64,000 nucleotides of DNA from the NCBI RefSeq assembly GCF_900109645.1, contig NZ_FOBG01000001.1, forward strand, positions 3,586,520-3,650,519, read 5' to 3'. The position numbers were made by a program, and so were the translations under genes. The stretch comes from Duganella sp. CF402. GTDB taxonomy: Bacteria; Pseudomonadota; Gammaproteobacteria; Burkholderiales; Burkholderiaceae_D. The notes under the pieces are model-generated. The model made no database searches. It saw nothing but the letters and a program-made list of their open reading frames with translations, and was not told the origin of the DNA. Below, piece after piece: positions 9,198 to 19,801 of the stretch. How positions within the stretch are numbered: the stretch's first letter is position 1; each line of letters begins with the position of its first letter.

Positions 9198-10364
9198 TTA
9201 TTTCTTCAGTACTTCGTGATAAACGGCGACGGTGCGGCGTGCCGCTTCATCCCAGGTCAGTTCCAGCGCGCGGCGCCGGCCTGCGGCGATGCAGCGCGCA
9301 CGCACCGCGTCGTCGCGCGCCAGCGTGGTCATGGCGGCGGTGATATCGGCCACCGACAGCGGATCGAATTCGACCGCTGCGCCGTTGGCCACTTCCGGCA
9401 GCGAGGTGGTATTCGAGCAGGCTACCGGCACGCCGGCGGCAAACGCCTCCACCAGCGGCAGGCCGAAGCCCTCGTGCAGCGACGGGAACACGAAGGCGCC
9501 GGCGCCGGCGTACACGTGGCGCAGGTGGCGCGCCTCGGTCAGCTGGTCGAGCCAGACCACGTTCTCGCCGCGCTGCTGCGCATCCTTGATGCGCTTGACC
9601 AGTTCTTCGCTGCGCCAGCCCGGCTGGCCGACGATCACCAGCTGGCGCGAGGCGCGCAGCACCGGCGGCAGGCCCAGATAGGCTTCCAGCAAACGCTCGA
9701 CGTTCTTGCGCGGCTGCAGCGTGCCGACGAACAGGAAGTAGCCTGCACTCAGGCCATGCAGTTCCAGTGTGATATCGCGCTCCTCGGCGGACGGCGCGTC
9801 GAACCAATGCGCGGCCACGCCGTGGTGCACCACGCTGATCTTGTTTTCATCGACGCCGAAATGCTCGACCAGCTCGCGGATCGAGTAATGCGAACCGGTG
9901 ATCACATGCTGCGCCTTGCGCGCGGCCTTGGCCTGCAGCCAGTTCTTCAGTTTGCGCAGCTTCGGGCTGGCCCATTCCGGATGCGAAATCGGCAGCGCGT
10001 CGTGCAGCGTGGCCACCACCGGGCAGTCCATGCGCACGATGCGGTAGTCGGTGGCGTGGAACAGATCAAGCGGTGCGGCGCCCTTCTCCAAGGCCACGCG
10101 TGTGCTCAGGTGCACCGACGACGGCAGGATCAAATCGCCCAGCGTCGCCAGCGGGAAGGACAGCGGCAGCGCGCGGCCCAGCGTCACTTTGCGCGCGTCG
10201 CCGTGCGGCGCGAACGACAGCGGCACCACCTCGGCGCCGGCCTGCGGCAGGTGGTCGAGCAGCGCACGGCTGTACACGCCGATGCCATCGAGGCGACCGT
10301 TGGTCAGCACCGGCTCCGCCGTCGTTACCGACAGGCCGGTGCGCAGGGTGGCTTGCGCGCTCAC
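9198..10364 (-). CDS. GT4-family glycosyltransferase
   Basis: A 388-residue GT-B glycosyltransferase similar in plan to mannosyl/rhamnosyltransferases of O-antigen loci: an N-terminal acceptor domain (DGIGVYSRALLDHLP), then the C-terminal Glycos_transf_1 domain with FLFVGTLQPRKNVERLLEAY and SLHEGFGLPLVEAFAAGVPV (the E-x7-E pair). The GTG start overlaps the rmd stop (GTGA), indicating coupled translation. Its place directly after gmd and rmd suggests it uses GDP-D-rhamnose or GDP-mannose. Confidence 0.9.
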   Translation of the reverse strand: MSAQATLRTGLSVTTAEPVLTNGRLDGIGVYSRALLDHLPQAGAEVVPLSFAPHGDARKVTLGRALPLSFPLATLGDLILPSSVHLSTRVALEKGAAPLDLFHATDYRIVRMDCPVVATLHDALPISHPEWASPKLRKLKNWLQAKAARKAQHVITGSHYSIRELVEHFGVDENKISVVHHGVAAHWFDAPSAEERDITLELHGLSAGYFLFVGTLQPRKNVERLLEAYLGLPPVLRASRQLVIVGQPGWRSEELVKRIKDAQQRGENVVWLDQLTEARHLRHVYAGAGAFVFPSLHEGFGLPLVEAFAAGVPVACSNTTSLPEVANGAAVEFDPLSVADITAAMTTLARDDAVRARCIAAGRRRALELTWDEAARRTVAVYHEVLKK

Positions 10365-11266
10365 GCCGAATACATCCAGCGCAGCGTGTCGGCCAGCGGC
10401 ACGATGTCCAGCGCACCGGCGGCGGCCACCAGGCGGCGGTTGTCGCCGACCAGTCGCACCACCTCATTGGCGCGCACGAAGGCGGGATTGACGTGGACGT
10501 TGATCTTGTAGCCGGCGATATCGGCCATCATGTCGAGTGCTTCGCCCAGCGAGTACGCGTGGCCGGAGCAGATGTTGAAAGCGCCACCTACCGCAACGGG
10601 CGCTGCCAGCAGCTTGCGATAGCTTGCTGCCACCATACGCACATCGGAAAAGTCGCGCCACACGTGCAGGTTGCCCAGCTCGATGTCGGCGGCCTTGCGG
10701 CGGAAGTGCGATACAATTTTCGGCAGCAGGAAGTTTTCGTGCTGGCCCACGCCGGTGTAGTTGAATGGACGGACCACGATCAGCGGCAGCTTGTCCTGCC
10801 ACAGGCGCGCCATGTACTCCATCGACAGCTTGCTGACGGCGTAGTCGTTGGCCGGCGCGGCCGGCACGTCTTCATGGATCACGCCGACGTCGGTGTTGCC
10901 GTAGATATTGGCGCTGGACGCCAGCAGCACGGCCGACGGCTTCTTCGGCGATGCAGCCAGCGCTTCCAGCAGGTTGCGCGTGCCGACCACGTTGACGCGG
11001 TAGATTTGTTCGACATCGCCATGCGCGACGAAGGCGATGGCGGCCAGGTGCACCACCACATCCGGCTGCGCTTCCCGCACCACGGCGGCAAGGCCGGCGC
11101 GGTCATTCAGGTCGACCGCGTATTCACGCTCGCCCGGCGCGTGGCCGGGCGTGATGGTGCCGAAGACTTCATAGCCGGCGGCGCGCAATTCCTGCGCCAC
11201 GTAATGGCCGGTGAAGCCGGACAAACCGGTAATCAGGGCGCGTTTGCCCGTGCCTTCAGCGGCCAT
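10361..11266 (-). CDS. rmd: GDP-6-deoxy-D-lyxo-4-hexulose reductase, SDR family (GDP-D-rhamnose formation)
   Basis: A 301-residue extended short-chain dehydrogenase. It has the Rossmann motif TGLSGFTGHYVAQ near residue 13, a Ser-Tyr-Lys triad with YAVSKLSMEY (YxxxK), and IYGNTD. It should reduce the 4-keto sugar made by Gmd to GDP-D-rhamnose. The adjoining gmd gene 9 bases upstream supports Rmd over the GDP-fucose or GDP-talose alternatives, which use structurally different reductases, but the stereochemistry cannot be read from sequence. ATG 11266 is preceded by a good ribosome site (AGGAGT). Confidence 0.82.
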   Translation of the reverse strand: MAAEGTGKRALITGLSGFTGHYVAQELRAAGYEVFGTITPGHAPGEREYAVDLNDRAGLAAVVREAQPDVVVHLAAIAFVAHGDVEQIYRVNVVGTRNLLEALAASPKKPSAVLLASSANIYGNTDVGVIHEDVPAAPANDYAVSKLSMEYMARLWQDKLPLIVVRPFNYTGVGQHENFLLPKIVSHFRRKAADIELGNLHVWRDFSDVRMVAASYRKLLAAPVAVGGAFNICSGHAYSLGEALDMMADIAGYKINVHVNPAFVRANEVVRLVGDNRRLVAAAGALDIVPLADTLRWMYSA

Positions 11267-11275
11267 CTGGACTCC

Positions 11276-12400
<1,125 letters not shown>

Positions 12401-12428
12401 TCACTTACACATTGTTACAGGGGAAATA

Positions 12429-12466
12429 AAAAAGCCGGTTACCGCCCCAAGACGATAACCGGCCCT
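12429..12466 (-). terminator. Rho-independent terminator downstream of maeB
   Basis: On the minus strand, GCCGGTTA...TAACCGGC (arms 12433-12440 and 12455-12462) is followed by a T-rich tract (CTTTTTTATTT). It lies just after the maeB stop and ahead of gmd, insulating the polysaccharide cluster from maeB transcription. Confidence 0.85.
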
Positions 12467-12481
12467 GTTAAACCAGTTGAA

Positions 12482-14794
12482 TTAGCGCTGAGCCACTGCA
12501 TCCACCACGCACAGCGCGGTCATGTTGACGATGCGGCGCACGGTGGCCGACGGCGTCAGGATGTGCACCGGCTTGGCGCAACCGAGCAGGATGGGGCCGA
12601 CCGCGATACCGTTGCCGGCCGCCGTCTTCACCAGGTTGTAAGCGATGTTGGCCGATTCGATGTTCGGCATCACCAGCAGGTTGGCGTCGCCGGTCAGGGT
12701 CGAGCCTGGCATGATCTGGTTGCGCAGCTTCGAGTCCAGCGCGGTGTCGCCGTGCATCTCGCCGTCCACTTCCAGCGACGGATCGCGCTGCTTGACCAGT
12801 TCCAGCGCCGCGCGCATTTTCTGCGCCGAAGCGTTGTTGGACGAGCCGAAGTTGGAGTGCGACAGCAGCGCGGCGCGCGGCGACAGGCCGAAGCGGCGCA
12901 TCTCGTCGGCGGCCATGCAGGTGATCGCGGCCAGTTCGTTGGCGTCCGGGTTTTCGTTGACGTGGGTGTCGACCATCACCAGCTGGCGCTGCGGCAGCAC
13001 CAGCACGTTCATGGCGGCGTACACGCAAGCGCCTTCGCGGCGGCCCAGCACCTGGTCGATGTAGTGCAGGTGCAGCTGGGTGGTGCCGAAGGTGCCGCAG
13101 ATCATGCCGTCGGCGTCGCCCTTCTTGATCATCATGGCGCCGATCAGCGTGTGGCGGCGGCGCATTTCCAGCTTGGCGTACTCTTGCGTGACGCCCTTGC
13201 GCGCGGTCAGCTCGTAGTAATCCTGCCAGTAGTCGCGGTAGCGCTCGTCGTGGTCCGGGTTGATGACGTCGAAGTCGACGCCCTGCTTCAGGCGCAGGCC
13301 GAACTTGTTGATGCGCGCTTCCAGCACGGCCGGACGGCCGACCAGGATAGGCCGCGCCAGTTTTTCATCGCACACCACTTGCACCGCGCGCAGCACGCGC
13401 TCTTCTTCGCCCTCGGCGTAGACGATGCGCTTGACGTCCAGCGGCGCTTTCTTGGCGACCTGGAACAGCGGCTTCATGAAAGTGCCCGAGCGGTAGACGA
13501 ACTGCTGCAGGCTTTCTTCGTAGGCTTGCAGGTCCTTGATCGGACGGGTGGCAACGCCGGAATCCTCGGCCGCCTTGGCCACGGCCGGGGCGATCTTGGT
13601 CAGCAGGCGCGGATCGAACGGCATCGGGATCAGGTAGTCCGGGCCGAACGACAGGTTGGTGAAGCCGTAGGTGGTGGCGACGATGTCCGACTGCTCGGCG
13701 TGCGCCAGCTCGGCGATCGCGTGCACCACGGCGATTTCCATTTCGCGGGTGATGGTGGTGGCGCCGCAATCGAGCGCGCCACGGAAGATGTACGGGAAGC
13801 ACAGCACGTTGTTGACCTGGTTCGGATAGTCCGAGCGGCCGGTGCACATGATGGCGTCGCCGCGCACGGCTTTCACGTCTTCCGGCAGGATTTCCGGATT
13901 CGGGTTGGCCAGCGCCAGGATGATCGGGTTAGGCGCCATCGCCTTGACCATGTCCTGCTTCAGCACGCCGCCGGCGGACACGCCGAGGAAGATGTCGGCG
14001 TCCGGGATCACTTCGGCCAGGGTGCGGGCGTCGGTTTCGCGGGCGAAGCGTTCCTTGTCCGGATCCATCAGCTCGGTACGGCCCTTGTAGACCACGCCGG
14101 CCAGGTCGGTCACGTAGATGTTCTCCAGCGGGAAGCCGAGGTCGACGATCAGGTCCAGGCAGGCCAGCGCAGCAGCGCCAGCGCCCGAGACCACCAGCTT
14201 GCATTGCTTGATGTCCTTGCCGACCAGCGAGATGCCGTTCAGGATGGCCGCGCCAACGATGATGGCGGTGCCGTGCTGGTCATCGTGGAAGACCGGAATC
14301 TTCATGCGCTCGCGCAGCTTGCGCTCGATGGTGAAGCATTCCGGCGCCTTGATGTCTTCCAGGTTGACGCCGCCAAAGGTCGGCTCCAGCGAGGCGATGA
14401 TGTCAACCAGCTTGTCCGGATCCGATTCATTGATCTCGATGTCGAACACATCGATGCCGGCGAATTTCTTGAACAGCACGCCCTTGCCTTCCATTACAGG
14501 CTTGGCGGCCAGCGGGCCGATATTGCCCAGGCCCAGCACGGCGGTGCCGTTGGTGATGACGGCCACCAGGTTGCCGCGCGCCGTGTATTTATAGGCGTTG
14601 GCCGGGTCGATGACGATTTCTTCGCAAGGCGCTGCCACGCCCGGGGAGTAAGCCAGCGCCAGGTCGCGCTGGTTGGTCAGTTGCTTGGTCGGGGTAACGC
14701 TGATTTTGCCTGGGGTCGGAAACTCGTGGTATTCCAGCGCCGAAGCGCGTAATTGTTGACGAATTGCTTCTTTTTTCTCAGGTGACGAATCCAT
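12482..14794 (-). CDS. maeB: NADP-dependent malic enzyme with C-terminal phosphotransacetylase-like domain
   Basis: A 770-residue two-module enzyme of the MaeB type. The N-terminal malic domain (about 1-430) contains [35 protein letters not shown], the metal-binding DDQHGTA segment and the Rossmann glycine motif [13 protein letters not shown]. The C-terminal half (about 440-768) resembles phosphotransacetylase, which in MaeB enzymes is non-catalytic and mediates acetyl-CoA inhibition. It decarboxylates malate to pyruvate with NADPH production, linking the TCA cycle to anabolism. ATG 14794 follows a GGAAGG ribosome site; a 317-base AT-rich promoter region lies upstream. Confidence 0.95.
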   Translation of the reverse strand: MDSSPEKKEAIRQQLRASALEYHEFPTPGKISVTPTKQLTNQRDLALAYSPGVAAPCEEIVIDPANAYKYTARGNLVAVITNGTAVLGLGNIGPLAAKPVMEGKGVLFKKFAGIDVFDIEINESDPDKLVDIIASLEPTFGGVNLEDIKAPECFTIERKLRERMKIPVFHDDQHGTAIIVGAAILNGISLVGKDIKQCKLVVSGAGAAALACLDLIVDLGFPLENIYVTDLAGVVYKGRTELMDPDKERFARETDARTLAEVIPDADIFLGVSAGGVLKQDMVKAMAPNPIILALANPNPEILPEDVKAVRGDAIMCTGRSDYPNQVNNVLCFPYIFRGALDCGATTITREMEIAVVHAIAELAHAEQSDIVATTYGFTNLSFGPDYLIPMPFDPRLLTKIAPAVAKAAEDSGVATRPIKDLQAYEESLQQFVYRSGTFMKPLFQVAKKAPLDVKRIVYAEGEEERVLRAVQVVCDEKLARPILVGRPAVLEARINKFGLRLKQGVDFDVINPDHDERYRDYWQDYYELTARKGVTQEYAKLEMRRRHTLIGAMMIKKGDADGMICGTFGTTQLHLHYIDQVLGRREGACVYAAMNVLVLPQRQLVMVDTHVNENPDANELAAITCMAADEMRRFGLSPRAALLSHSNFGSSNNASAQKMRAALELVKQRDPSLEVDGEMHGDTALDSKLRNQIMPGSTLTGDANLLVMPNIESANIAYNLVKTAAGNGIAVGPILLGCAKPVHILTPSATVRRIVNMTALCVVDAVAQR

Positions 14795-15111
14795 GCTTTA
14801 CAGCCTTCCCATATTTTTGCGATCGAAGGCCTATGATTTTATCAGACCAATTCTTTCAATTAAGTAGGTATTTTCACCAACTGACTTTACCTTTATCGGC
14901 ATTTTTTATGCACTTGCCGGGCGTTAGCCGAATTTTTGCCTCAATGGACGAGGGATAGACGCAACATAATCAATTTTCCGAACTAATTACCTTTCGCTAT
15001 CGATTGATGAAATTTGATTGAAATTGTTGATATTTCACGATGCGAAGCGTCCCCGTGCCGAATTCGACTAAGCTGATGCTATTCGCTAGTCTATGAAAAT
15101 GAGGAGGTGGC
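14795..15111. other. AT-rich divergent intergenic region between maeB and the small gene at 15112
   Basis: About 317 bases, markedly more AT-rich than the flanking genes, separate two divergent start codons and should hold both promoters. I see no convincing ORF, tRNA, riboswitch or long palindrome. An imperfect TGAAAT...ATTTCA pair lies around 15010-15035. The GAGGAGG just before 15112 is the ribosome site of the downstream gene. Confidence 0.6.
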
Positions 15112-15510
15112 ATGTCTTCGTTGATCGTTTCCAAGCGTTTGCCCGAGCCGGCCGGCGCCTCGCCGCAGGGCGCGGCCTGGCAACAGCTGCTGCGCTGGCA
15201 GGAAGACCAGCAGCCACTGGGCTTCGTCTACAGCCGCTCGCAGGGCGGGCTGATCCATACCGGCCAGGGCAAGCTGGACCAGCTGACGCTGGACGCCGCC
15301 ACCGTCGAGGCCGGCGCCAGCAAGCTGTACATCGTGCTGGCCGGTGCCACCTACGAAGCCGGGCCGCAGCTGTTCTTCACGCCGAATCTGCTGAGCCGCT
15401 TCCACGTCAACGGCGTGGCGGTGCGGCTGGCCAACCATGACTGGCTGTTCCTGTCCGATGAAAGCCTGTCGCCGCTGGGCGTGGAGGAGCTGATCAAGCG
15501 GCTACAATAG
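15112..15510 (+). CDS. Conserved hypothetical protein upstream of thiL
   Basis: A 132-residue soluble protein with no signal peptide or membrane helix. ATG 15112 follows a strong GAGGAGG ribosome site. The sequence is a mix of short beta-strand-like segments (LGFVYSR, LIHTGQG, LYIVLAGATYEAG, RLANHDWLFLSDESLSPLG) ending in an amphipathic helix. I do not recognise a family. The stop lies 3 bases before thiL, so the two genes are one transcription unit, but no role in thiamine metabolism can be read from the sequence. Confidence 0.75.
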   Translation: MSSLIVSKRLPEPAGASPQGAAWQQLLRWQEDQQPLGFVYSRSQGGLIHTGQGKLDQLTLDAATVEAGASKLYIVLAGATYEAGPQLFFTPNLLSRFHVNGVAVRLANHDWLFLSDESLSPLGVEELIKRLQ

Positions 15511-15513
15511 CGC

Positions 15514-16482
15514 ATGCTCTCCGAATTCGACCTCATCAAGGAATACTTCCAGCGCCCTCACCACGCCGTGCGCGCCACGCTCGGCATCGGCGACGATTGC
15601 GCGCTGATCACGCCCACGCCCGGCCTGCAAACCGCCATCTCGTCCGACATGCTGGTCGAAGGCCGCCATTTCTTCGCCGGCGAAGACCCGCAGCGGCTCG
15701 GCCACAAGGCGCTGGCGGTCAACCTGTCCGACCTGGCGGCAATGGGCGCGCGCCCGGTCGGCTTCACGCTGGCGCTGGCGCTGCCGGAAGCCAGCCGCGA
15801 CTGGCTGCACGGCTTTTCGCAGGGCTTGTTCGCGCTGGCCGACGCCTTTAACATCGAACTGATCGGCGGCGACACCACCAAGGGCCCGCTGAATATCTGC
15901 ATCACCGTGTTTGGCGAACTGCGTCCGGGCCAGGCCCTGCGCCGCAGCGCGGCCAAGCCCGGCGACGACATCTGGATTTCCGGCACGCTGGGCGACGCCC
16001 GCCTGGCGCTGGCCGGCTACCGCAAGGAGCACCCGCTGGACGAGGCCGCGCTGCGCGCCGCCGCCGTGCGCATGCACACGCCGGTGCCGCGCGTGGAACT
16101 GGGCGTGCTGCTGGCCGAGCAAGGCATCGCCCGTGCGGCGGTCGATATCTCGGATGGACTGATTGGCGACCTCGGCCACATTCTCAAGCTGTCGCACGTG
16201 GGCGCCACGCTGGACGTGGACGCGCTGCCGGCCGGCGACGTGCTGGCCACCAGGGAAACCGGCCTGCGCCGCGCCTACACGGCGGCGGGCGGCGACGATT
16301 ACGAGCTGTGCTTCACCGCACCGGCCTCATCGCGCGCAGCCATCCTTGCGGCGGCGGGCAGCGTGGCCACGCCGGTCACGCGCGTCGGCCGCATCGAGGC
16401 GGAAGGCGGCCTGCGGCTGGTGGATGCCGGCGGCGCCGCACTCGACCTCAAGCTCGCCAGCTTCGATCACTTCACTTCCTGA
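15514..16482 (+). CDS. thiL: Thiamine-monophosphate kinase
   Basis: A 322-residue ATP-dependent kinase making thiamine pyrophosphate. Motifs of the ThiL/PurM fold are MLSEFDLIKEYF, IGDDCALI, SSDMLVEGRHFF, KALAVNLSDLAAMGARP, IGGDTTKGPL and the C-terminal GGDDYELCFT, all in the expected order and at usual family length. In many betaproteobacteria thiL is followed by pgpA and pncC; here pgpA is absent, and a minus-strand GGDEF/EAL gene lies between thiL and pncC. The 3' end overlaps the end of that opposing gene by 16 bases. Confidence 0.95.
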   Translation: MLSEFDLIKEYFQRPHHAVRATLGIGDDCALITPTPGLQTAISSDMLVEGRHFFAGEDPQRLGHKALAVNLSDLAAMGARPVGFTLALALPEASRDWLHGFSQGLFALADAFNIELIGGDTTKGPLNICITVFGELRPGQALRRSAAKPGDDIWISGTLGDARLALAGYRKEHPLDEAALRAAAVRMHTPVPRVELGVLLAEQGIARAAVDISDGLIGDLGHILKLSHVGATLDVDALPAGDVLATRETGLRRAYTAAGGDDYELCFTAPASSRAAILAAAGSVATPVTRVGRIEAEGGLRLVDAGGAALDLKLASFDHFTS

Positions 16483-19082
16483 ACCGCCGGCTGCAGGGCA
16501 GTCGCATCCTCCGGCTGCCCGGCCAGCTTGCCGCTGCCGTGCATCAGCCAATAGTGGTGGAACGCCAGCCGGATATTGTCGCGCAGCTGGGTGTCGTCCC
16601 ACGGCTTGGTGTAGAAGCGGTAGATGGCGCCGCGATTGATCGAATCGAGCACGGACTCCAGCCCGGTGTAGCCGGACAGGATGATGCGGATGGTCTCCGG
16701 GTACATTTCCTTGACCTTGCTGAGGAACTCGGTGCCGCTCATCACCGGCAGGCGCTGGTCGCACACCACCACCTGCACTGAATGCAGGGCCAGCAATTCA
16801 AACGCCTCGATGGGCGTGGCGGCGCTCAGGATCTGGTAGCCGTCGCGGCGGAACAGGCGGTGCAGCGAGGCCAGCACATTCACATCGTCATCAACGATCA
16901 GCAGCGTCTGCGCCGGCTGGCTGGCCGCGCCCGGCGCCGGCGGCAGGCTGCGCGCCGAGCGCACCAGCTGGCTCAGCTCCTCCGGCGGCAGCGGACGGCT
17001 GAAGAAGTAGCCCTGGATTTCATCGCAGCGGCTGCGGCGCAGGTATTCGAGCTGGGCGCGCGTCTCCACCCCTTCCGCGATCACCTGCAGCTTGAGGCTG
17101 TGCGCCATGCTGATGATGGCCAGCGCGATGGCCGCATCGTTGGGATTGGTGGTGATCTCGCGCACGAAGGCGATGTCGATTTTCAGCTTGTCGATCGGGA
17201 AGCGCTGCAGGTAGGCCAGCGAGGAATAGCCGGTGCCGAAGTCGTCGATGGCGACCTTGATGCCAAGGGCCTTCAGGTTTTGCAGCACGGTGATGGTGCG
17301 TTCGGCGTTCGACATCAGCGCGGTTTCGGTCAGTTCCAGTTCCAGCAATTCGGGCGGCACCTGGTGGCGGCGCAGCGCGTCGCGCACCGTCAGTTCGAGG
17401 TCGCCTTCCACGAACTGGCGGCTGGCGACATTGACCGCCACCCGCACCGGGCCGGTACCGTCGGCCAGCCAGGCGGCGATCTGGCGGCAGGCGGCATCGA
17501 CGATCCAGTTGCCGACCCCGGCCACCAGCCCCGTATCTTCCAGCACCGGCACGAACTCGGCCGGATACACCAGCCCGAAGCCGGGCCGCTGCCAGCGCAG
17601 CAGCGATTCGACCCCGGCCACCATGCCGGTGTGCAGGTTGACCTTGGGCTGGTAATGCAGGCGCAGCTCGTCGTTCTCGAAGGCGCGGCGCAGCGCCAGC
17701 TCCATGTCGAGGCGCGCCAGCACTTGCACATTCATGCCGGCGGTGAAGAAACGGTAGTTGTCGCGCCCGGCCTGCTTGGCGCGCGACATGGCGGTGTCGG
17801 CGTACTTGACTACGGTTTCCGGATCGGTGGCGTCGTCCGGATACAGGGCGATGCCGATGCTGGCGCTGAGCACGGCCAGCTGGCCGTCCAGCTCGAACGG
17901 CTGGCGCAGCGCGTCGCGCACCTCGTTGGCGGCGTTGACGGCGTCCTGCTGGTCGCGGTTCATGGTCAGGATCAGCGCGAACTCGTCGCCGCCGAGACGG
18001 CCGGCAGTGTCGCGGATGCGCACGCACTGCACCAGCCGGTTGCTGAACTGGCGCAGCAATTCGTCACCGCACGCCCTGCCGAGCGAGTCATTGATGCCCT
18101 TGAAACGGTCCAGCCCGATAAACAGCACGGCGACACGCCAGGACTTGTCCTGCGCCAGCGCGATGGTGTCGGCCAGCGCCTTGAAGAACAGCGTGCGGTT
18201 GGGCAGGCCGGTCAGGCTGTCATAGTGGGCCATGCGCTGCAGCAGCTCTTCGGACTGGCGGCGCTCGCTGATGTCGCGCGCCACCCCCAGCAGCACCGAG
18301 GGCTGGCCGGGCCGCTGCAGCAACTGCCAGTACAGCTCGACCGGCACGGTGATCAGGTCGCTGCGCATCAGTTCCAGCTCGGCCAGCTCCGGCGTCCGGG
18401 CCTGGCCGAGCGCCACTGCGTAGGCCGCCAGCCGCTCGGCCTGCTGGCGCAAGGCGTCCGGCGCACCGAGGCCGAGCCGGCTGGCGGTCTGGCCCAGCAT
18501 TTCGCCGCGCGGATAGGCCAGCATGCGGCAGGCGCCGTCGTTGACGTCGACCAGTTCGGCGCTGTCGGTATCGAGCAGGAAGATGGCGTCGGCGGTGGCG
18601 TCCATCGCGCTGCGGAAGCGCTGCAGCTCGGCGGTGCGCTCGCGGACCGTCTGCTCGAGACGGGCGTTGTAGCCGCGCTCGCGGTTGTGCAACAGGCGCA
18701 TCTCCAGCATGTTGCGGATGCGCGTCAAGGTCTCGACCGGATCGAAAGGCTTGCTGATGAAATCGCGCGCGCCGCACTCGAAGGCGCGCAGCTTGTGGTC
18801 GGGCTGGGCGGTGACCACCAGCACCGGCAGCCAGCTGTCCGGCTCCAGCGGCTTGAGCGCTTCCATCACCTCGAAGCCGTTCATGCCGGGCATTTGCAGG
18901 TCGAGGATGATCAGGTCGTAGGGCTGCTGCGCATGGCGGGCGGCTACCACGCGCGGGTCGGTGGTGGCGTCGACTGCCTTGTAGCCGGTGGAGGTCAGCA
19001 GGTATTCAAGCAACTCGACATTGACCGGCTGATCGTCGACGATCAGGATGCGGGCGTGATGGATGTCGGTCTGGCTGATCAT
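16467..19082 (-). CDS. REC-PAS-GGDEF-EAL-REC cyclic di-GMP signalling protein
   Basis: An 871-residue cytoplasmic regulator. The start is ATG 19082 (MISQTDIHH), which has GGAGG upstream; longer in-frame starts lack support. Domain order: receiver 10-125 (Asp61 in LDLQMPGMNG), coiled-coil linker, PAS 155-275, GGDEF 285-445, EAL 455-705 and a C-terminal receiver 725-845 (Asp775 in VCDQRLPVMSG, RpfG-like with YTKPW). The cyclase motif GGDEF (364-368) and the inhibitory I-site RxxD (355-358) are intact. The EAL signature reads ESL but keeps Glu492, and DDFGTGYSSL is present, so both activities are possible. Having receivers at both ends is unusual. It opposes thiL and is divergent from pncC. Confidence 0.93.
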   Translation of the reverse strand: MISQTDIHHARILIVDDQPVNVELLEYLLTSTGYKAVDATTDPRVVAARHAQQPYDLIILDLQMPGMNGFEVMEALKPLEPDSWLPVLVVTAQPDHKLRAFECGARDFISKPFDPVETLTRIRNMLEMRLLHNRERGYNARLEQTVRERTAELQRFRSAMDATADAIFLLDTDSAELVDVNDGACRMLAYPRGEMLGQTASRLGLGAPDALRQQAERLAAYAVALGQARTPELAELELMRSDLITVPVELYWQLLQRPGQPSVLLGVARDISERRQSEELLQRMAHYDSLTGLPNRTLFFKALADTIALAQDKSWRVAVLFIGLDRFKGINDSLGRACGDELLRQFSNRLVQCVRIRDTAGRLGGDEFALILTMNRDQQDAVNAANEVRDALRQPFELDGQLAVLSASIGIALYPDDATDPETVVKYADTAMSRAKQAGRDNYRFFTAGMNVQVLARLDMELALRRAFENDELRLHYQPKVNLHTGMVAGVESLLRWQRPGFGLVYPAEFVPVLEDTGLVAGVGNWIVDAACRQIAAWLADGTGPVRVAVNVASRQFVEGDLELTVRDALRRHQVPPELLELELTETALMSNAERTITVLQNLKALGIKVAIDDFGTGYSSLAYLQRFPIDKLKIDIAFVREITTNPNDAAIALAIISMAHSLKLQVIAEGVETRAQLEYLRRSRCDEIQGYFFSRPLPPEELSQLVRSARSLPPAPGAASQPAQTLLIVDDDVNVLASLHRLFRRDGYQILSAATPIEAFELLALHSVQVVVCDQRLPVMSGTEFLSKVKEMYPETIRIILSGYTGLESVLDSINRGAIYRFYTKPWDDTQLRDNIRLAFHHYWLMHGSGKLAGQPEDATALQPAVQEVK

Positions 19083-19242
19083 TGCGCCTCCGAGGGAATC
19101 GAGCTCATCAGTTACTCTACCAGCCTGCACCAACAGTGGCGCACGGTTGCCACTATAACAAATTTCCGTGCGCCACTGGCATCGATATCGAAGGGCGTGG
19201 TAGAGTGGCATCAAGCCCCCAGGAACTAGCGAAGGAGTAGCC

Positions 19243-19731
19243 ATGAGCAACAGCGACACCATCCTCGATCTCGCCGCGCAAGTCGGCAAAGCACTGCAGG
19301 ACAAGGGCTTGATCCTGGCCACCGCCGAATCGTGCACGGGCGGCGGCGTGGCCCAGGCCATTACTGAAATCGCCGGCTCGACCGGCTGGTTCGACTGCGG
19401 CTTCATCACCTATTCCAACGCCTCCAAGACCGAAATGCTGGACGTGTCGGCCGCGCTGATCGCGCAGATGGGCAGCGTGTCGGAAGAAGTGGCGGCGGCG
19501 ATGGCGTCCGGCGCGCTCGGCTCCAGCAACGCCCACATCGCGGTGTCCACCACCGGCATCGCCGGCCCCACCGGCGCGGTGCCGGGCAAGCCGGTCGGCA
19601 CCGTGTGCTTTGGCTGGGCCAACAGCGACACCGTGCACACCGAGCGGCTGGTGTTCAGCGGCGACCGCCGCGCGGTGCGCGAGCAAACCGTGATCCACGC
19701 CTTGCAAGGGCTGCTGCGTTTCATAAATTAA
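19243..19731 (+). CDS. pncC: Nicotinamide-nucleotide amidohydrolase (CinA C-terminal domain family)
   Basis: A 162-residue stand-alone CinA-C domain enzyme that deamidates NMN to nicotinic acid mononucleotide in pyridine-nucleotide recycling. Family motifs are ATAESCTGGGVAQAIT, FITYSNASKTEML, VSEEVAAAMASGA, STTGIAGPTGAVPGKPVGTVCFG and the GDRRAVREQTV helix. A GAAGGAG ribosome site precedes ATG 19243. It is monocistronic or reads into the TraL-like gene 70 bases downstream. Confidence 0.95.
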   Translation: MSNSDTILDLAAQVGKALQDKGLILATAESCTGGGVAQAITEIAGSTGWFDCGFITYSNASKTEMLDVSAALIAQMGSVSEEVAAAMASGALGSSNAHIAVSTTGIAGPTGAVPGKPVGTVCFGWANSDTVHTERLVFSGDRRAVREQTVIHALQGLLRFIN

Positions 19732-19801
19732 GCCAGCAGGTTGCCTTCGCGCGGCAAAACAATTACTCTCGACGCATTCAAAAGCGTTTCGGGAGTAGTA
19801 G

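Noticed and set aside
12563..14752. A 729-codon plus-strand frame opposite maeB
   Set aside because: Shadow of the malic enzyme gene: no recognisable domain and skewed His/Gln/Val/Arg composition.
14764..14958. Small plus-strand frame of 64 codons in the maeB upstream region
   Set aside because: No ribosome site, overlaps the maeB start and promoter; composition looks non-coding.
15060..15514. Possible TPP riboswitch ahead of thiL
   Set aside because: No conserved THI-box sequence is visible, and thiL lies 3 bases after another gene.
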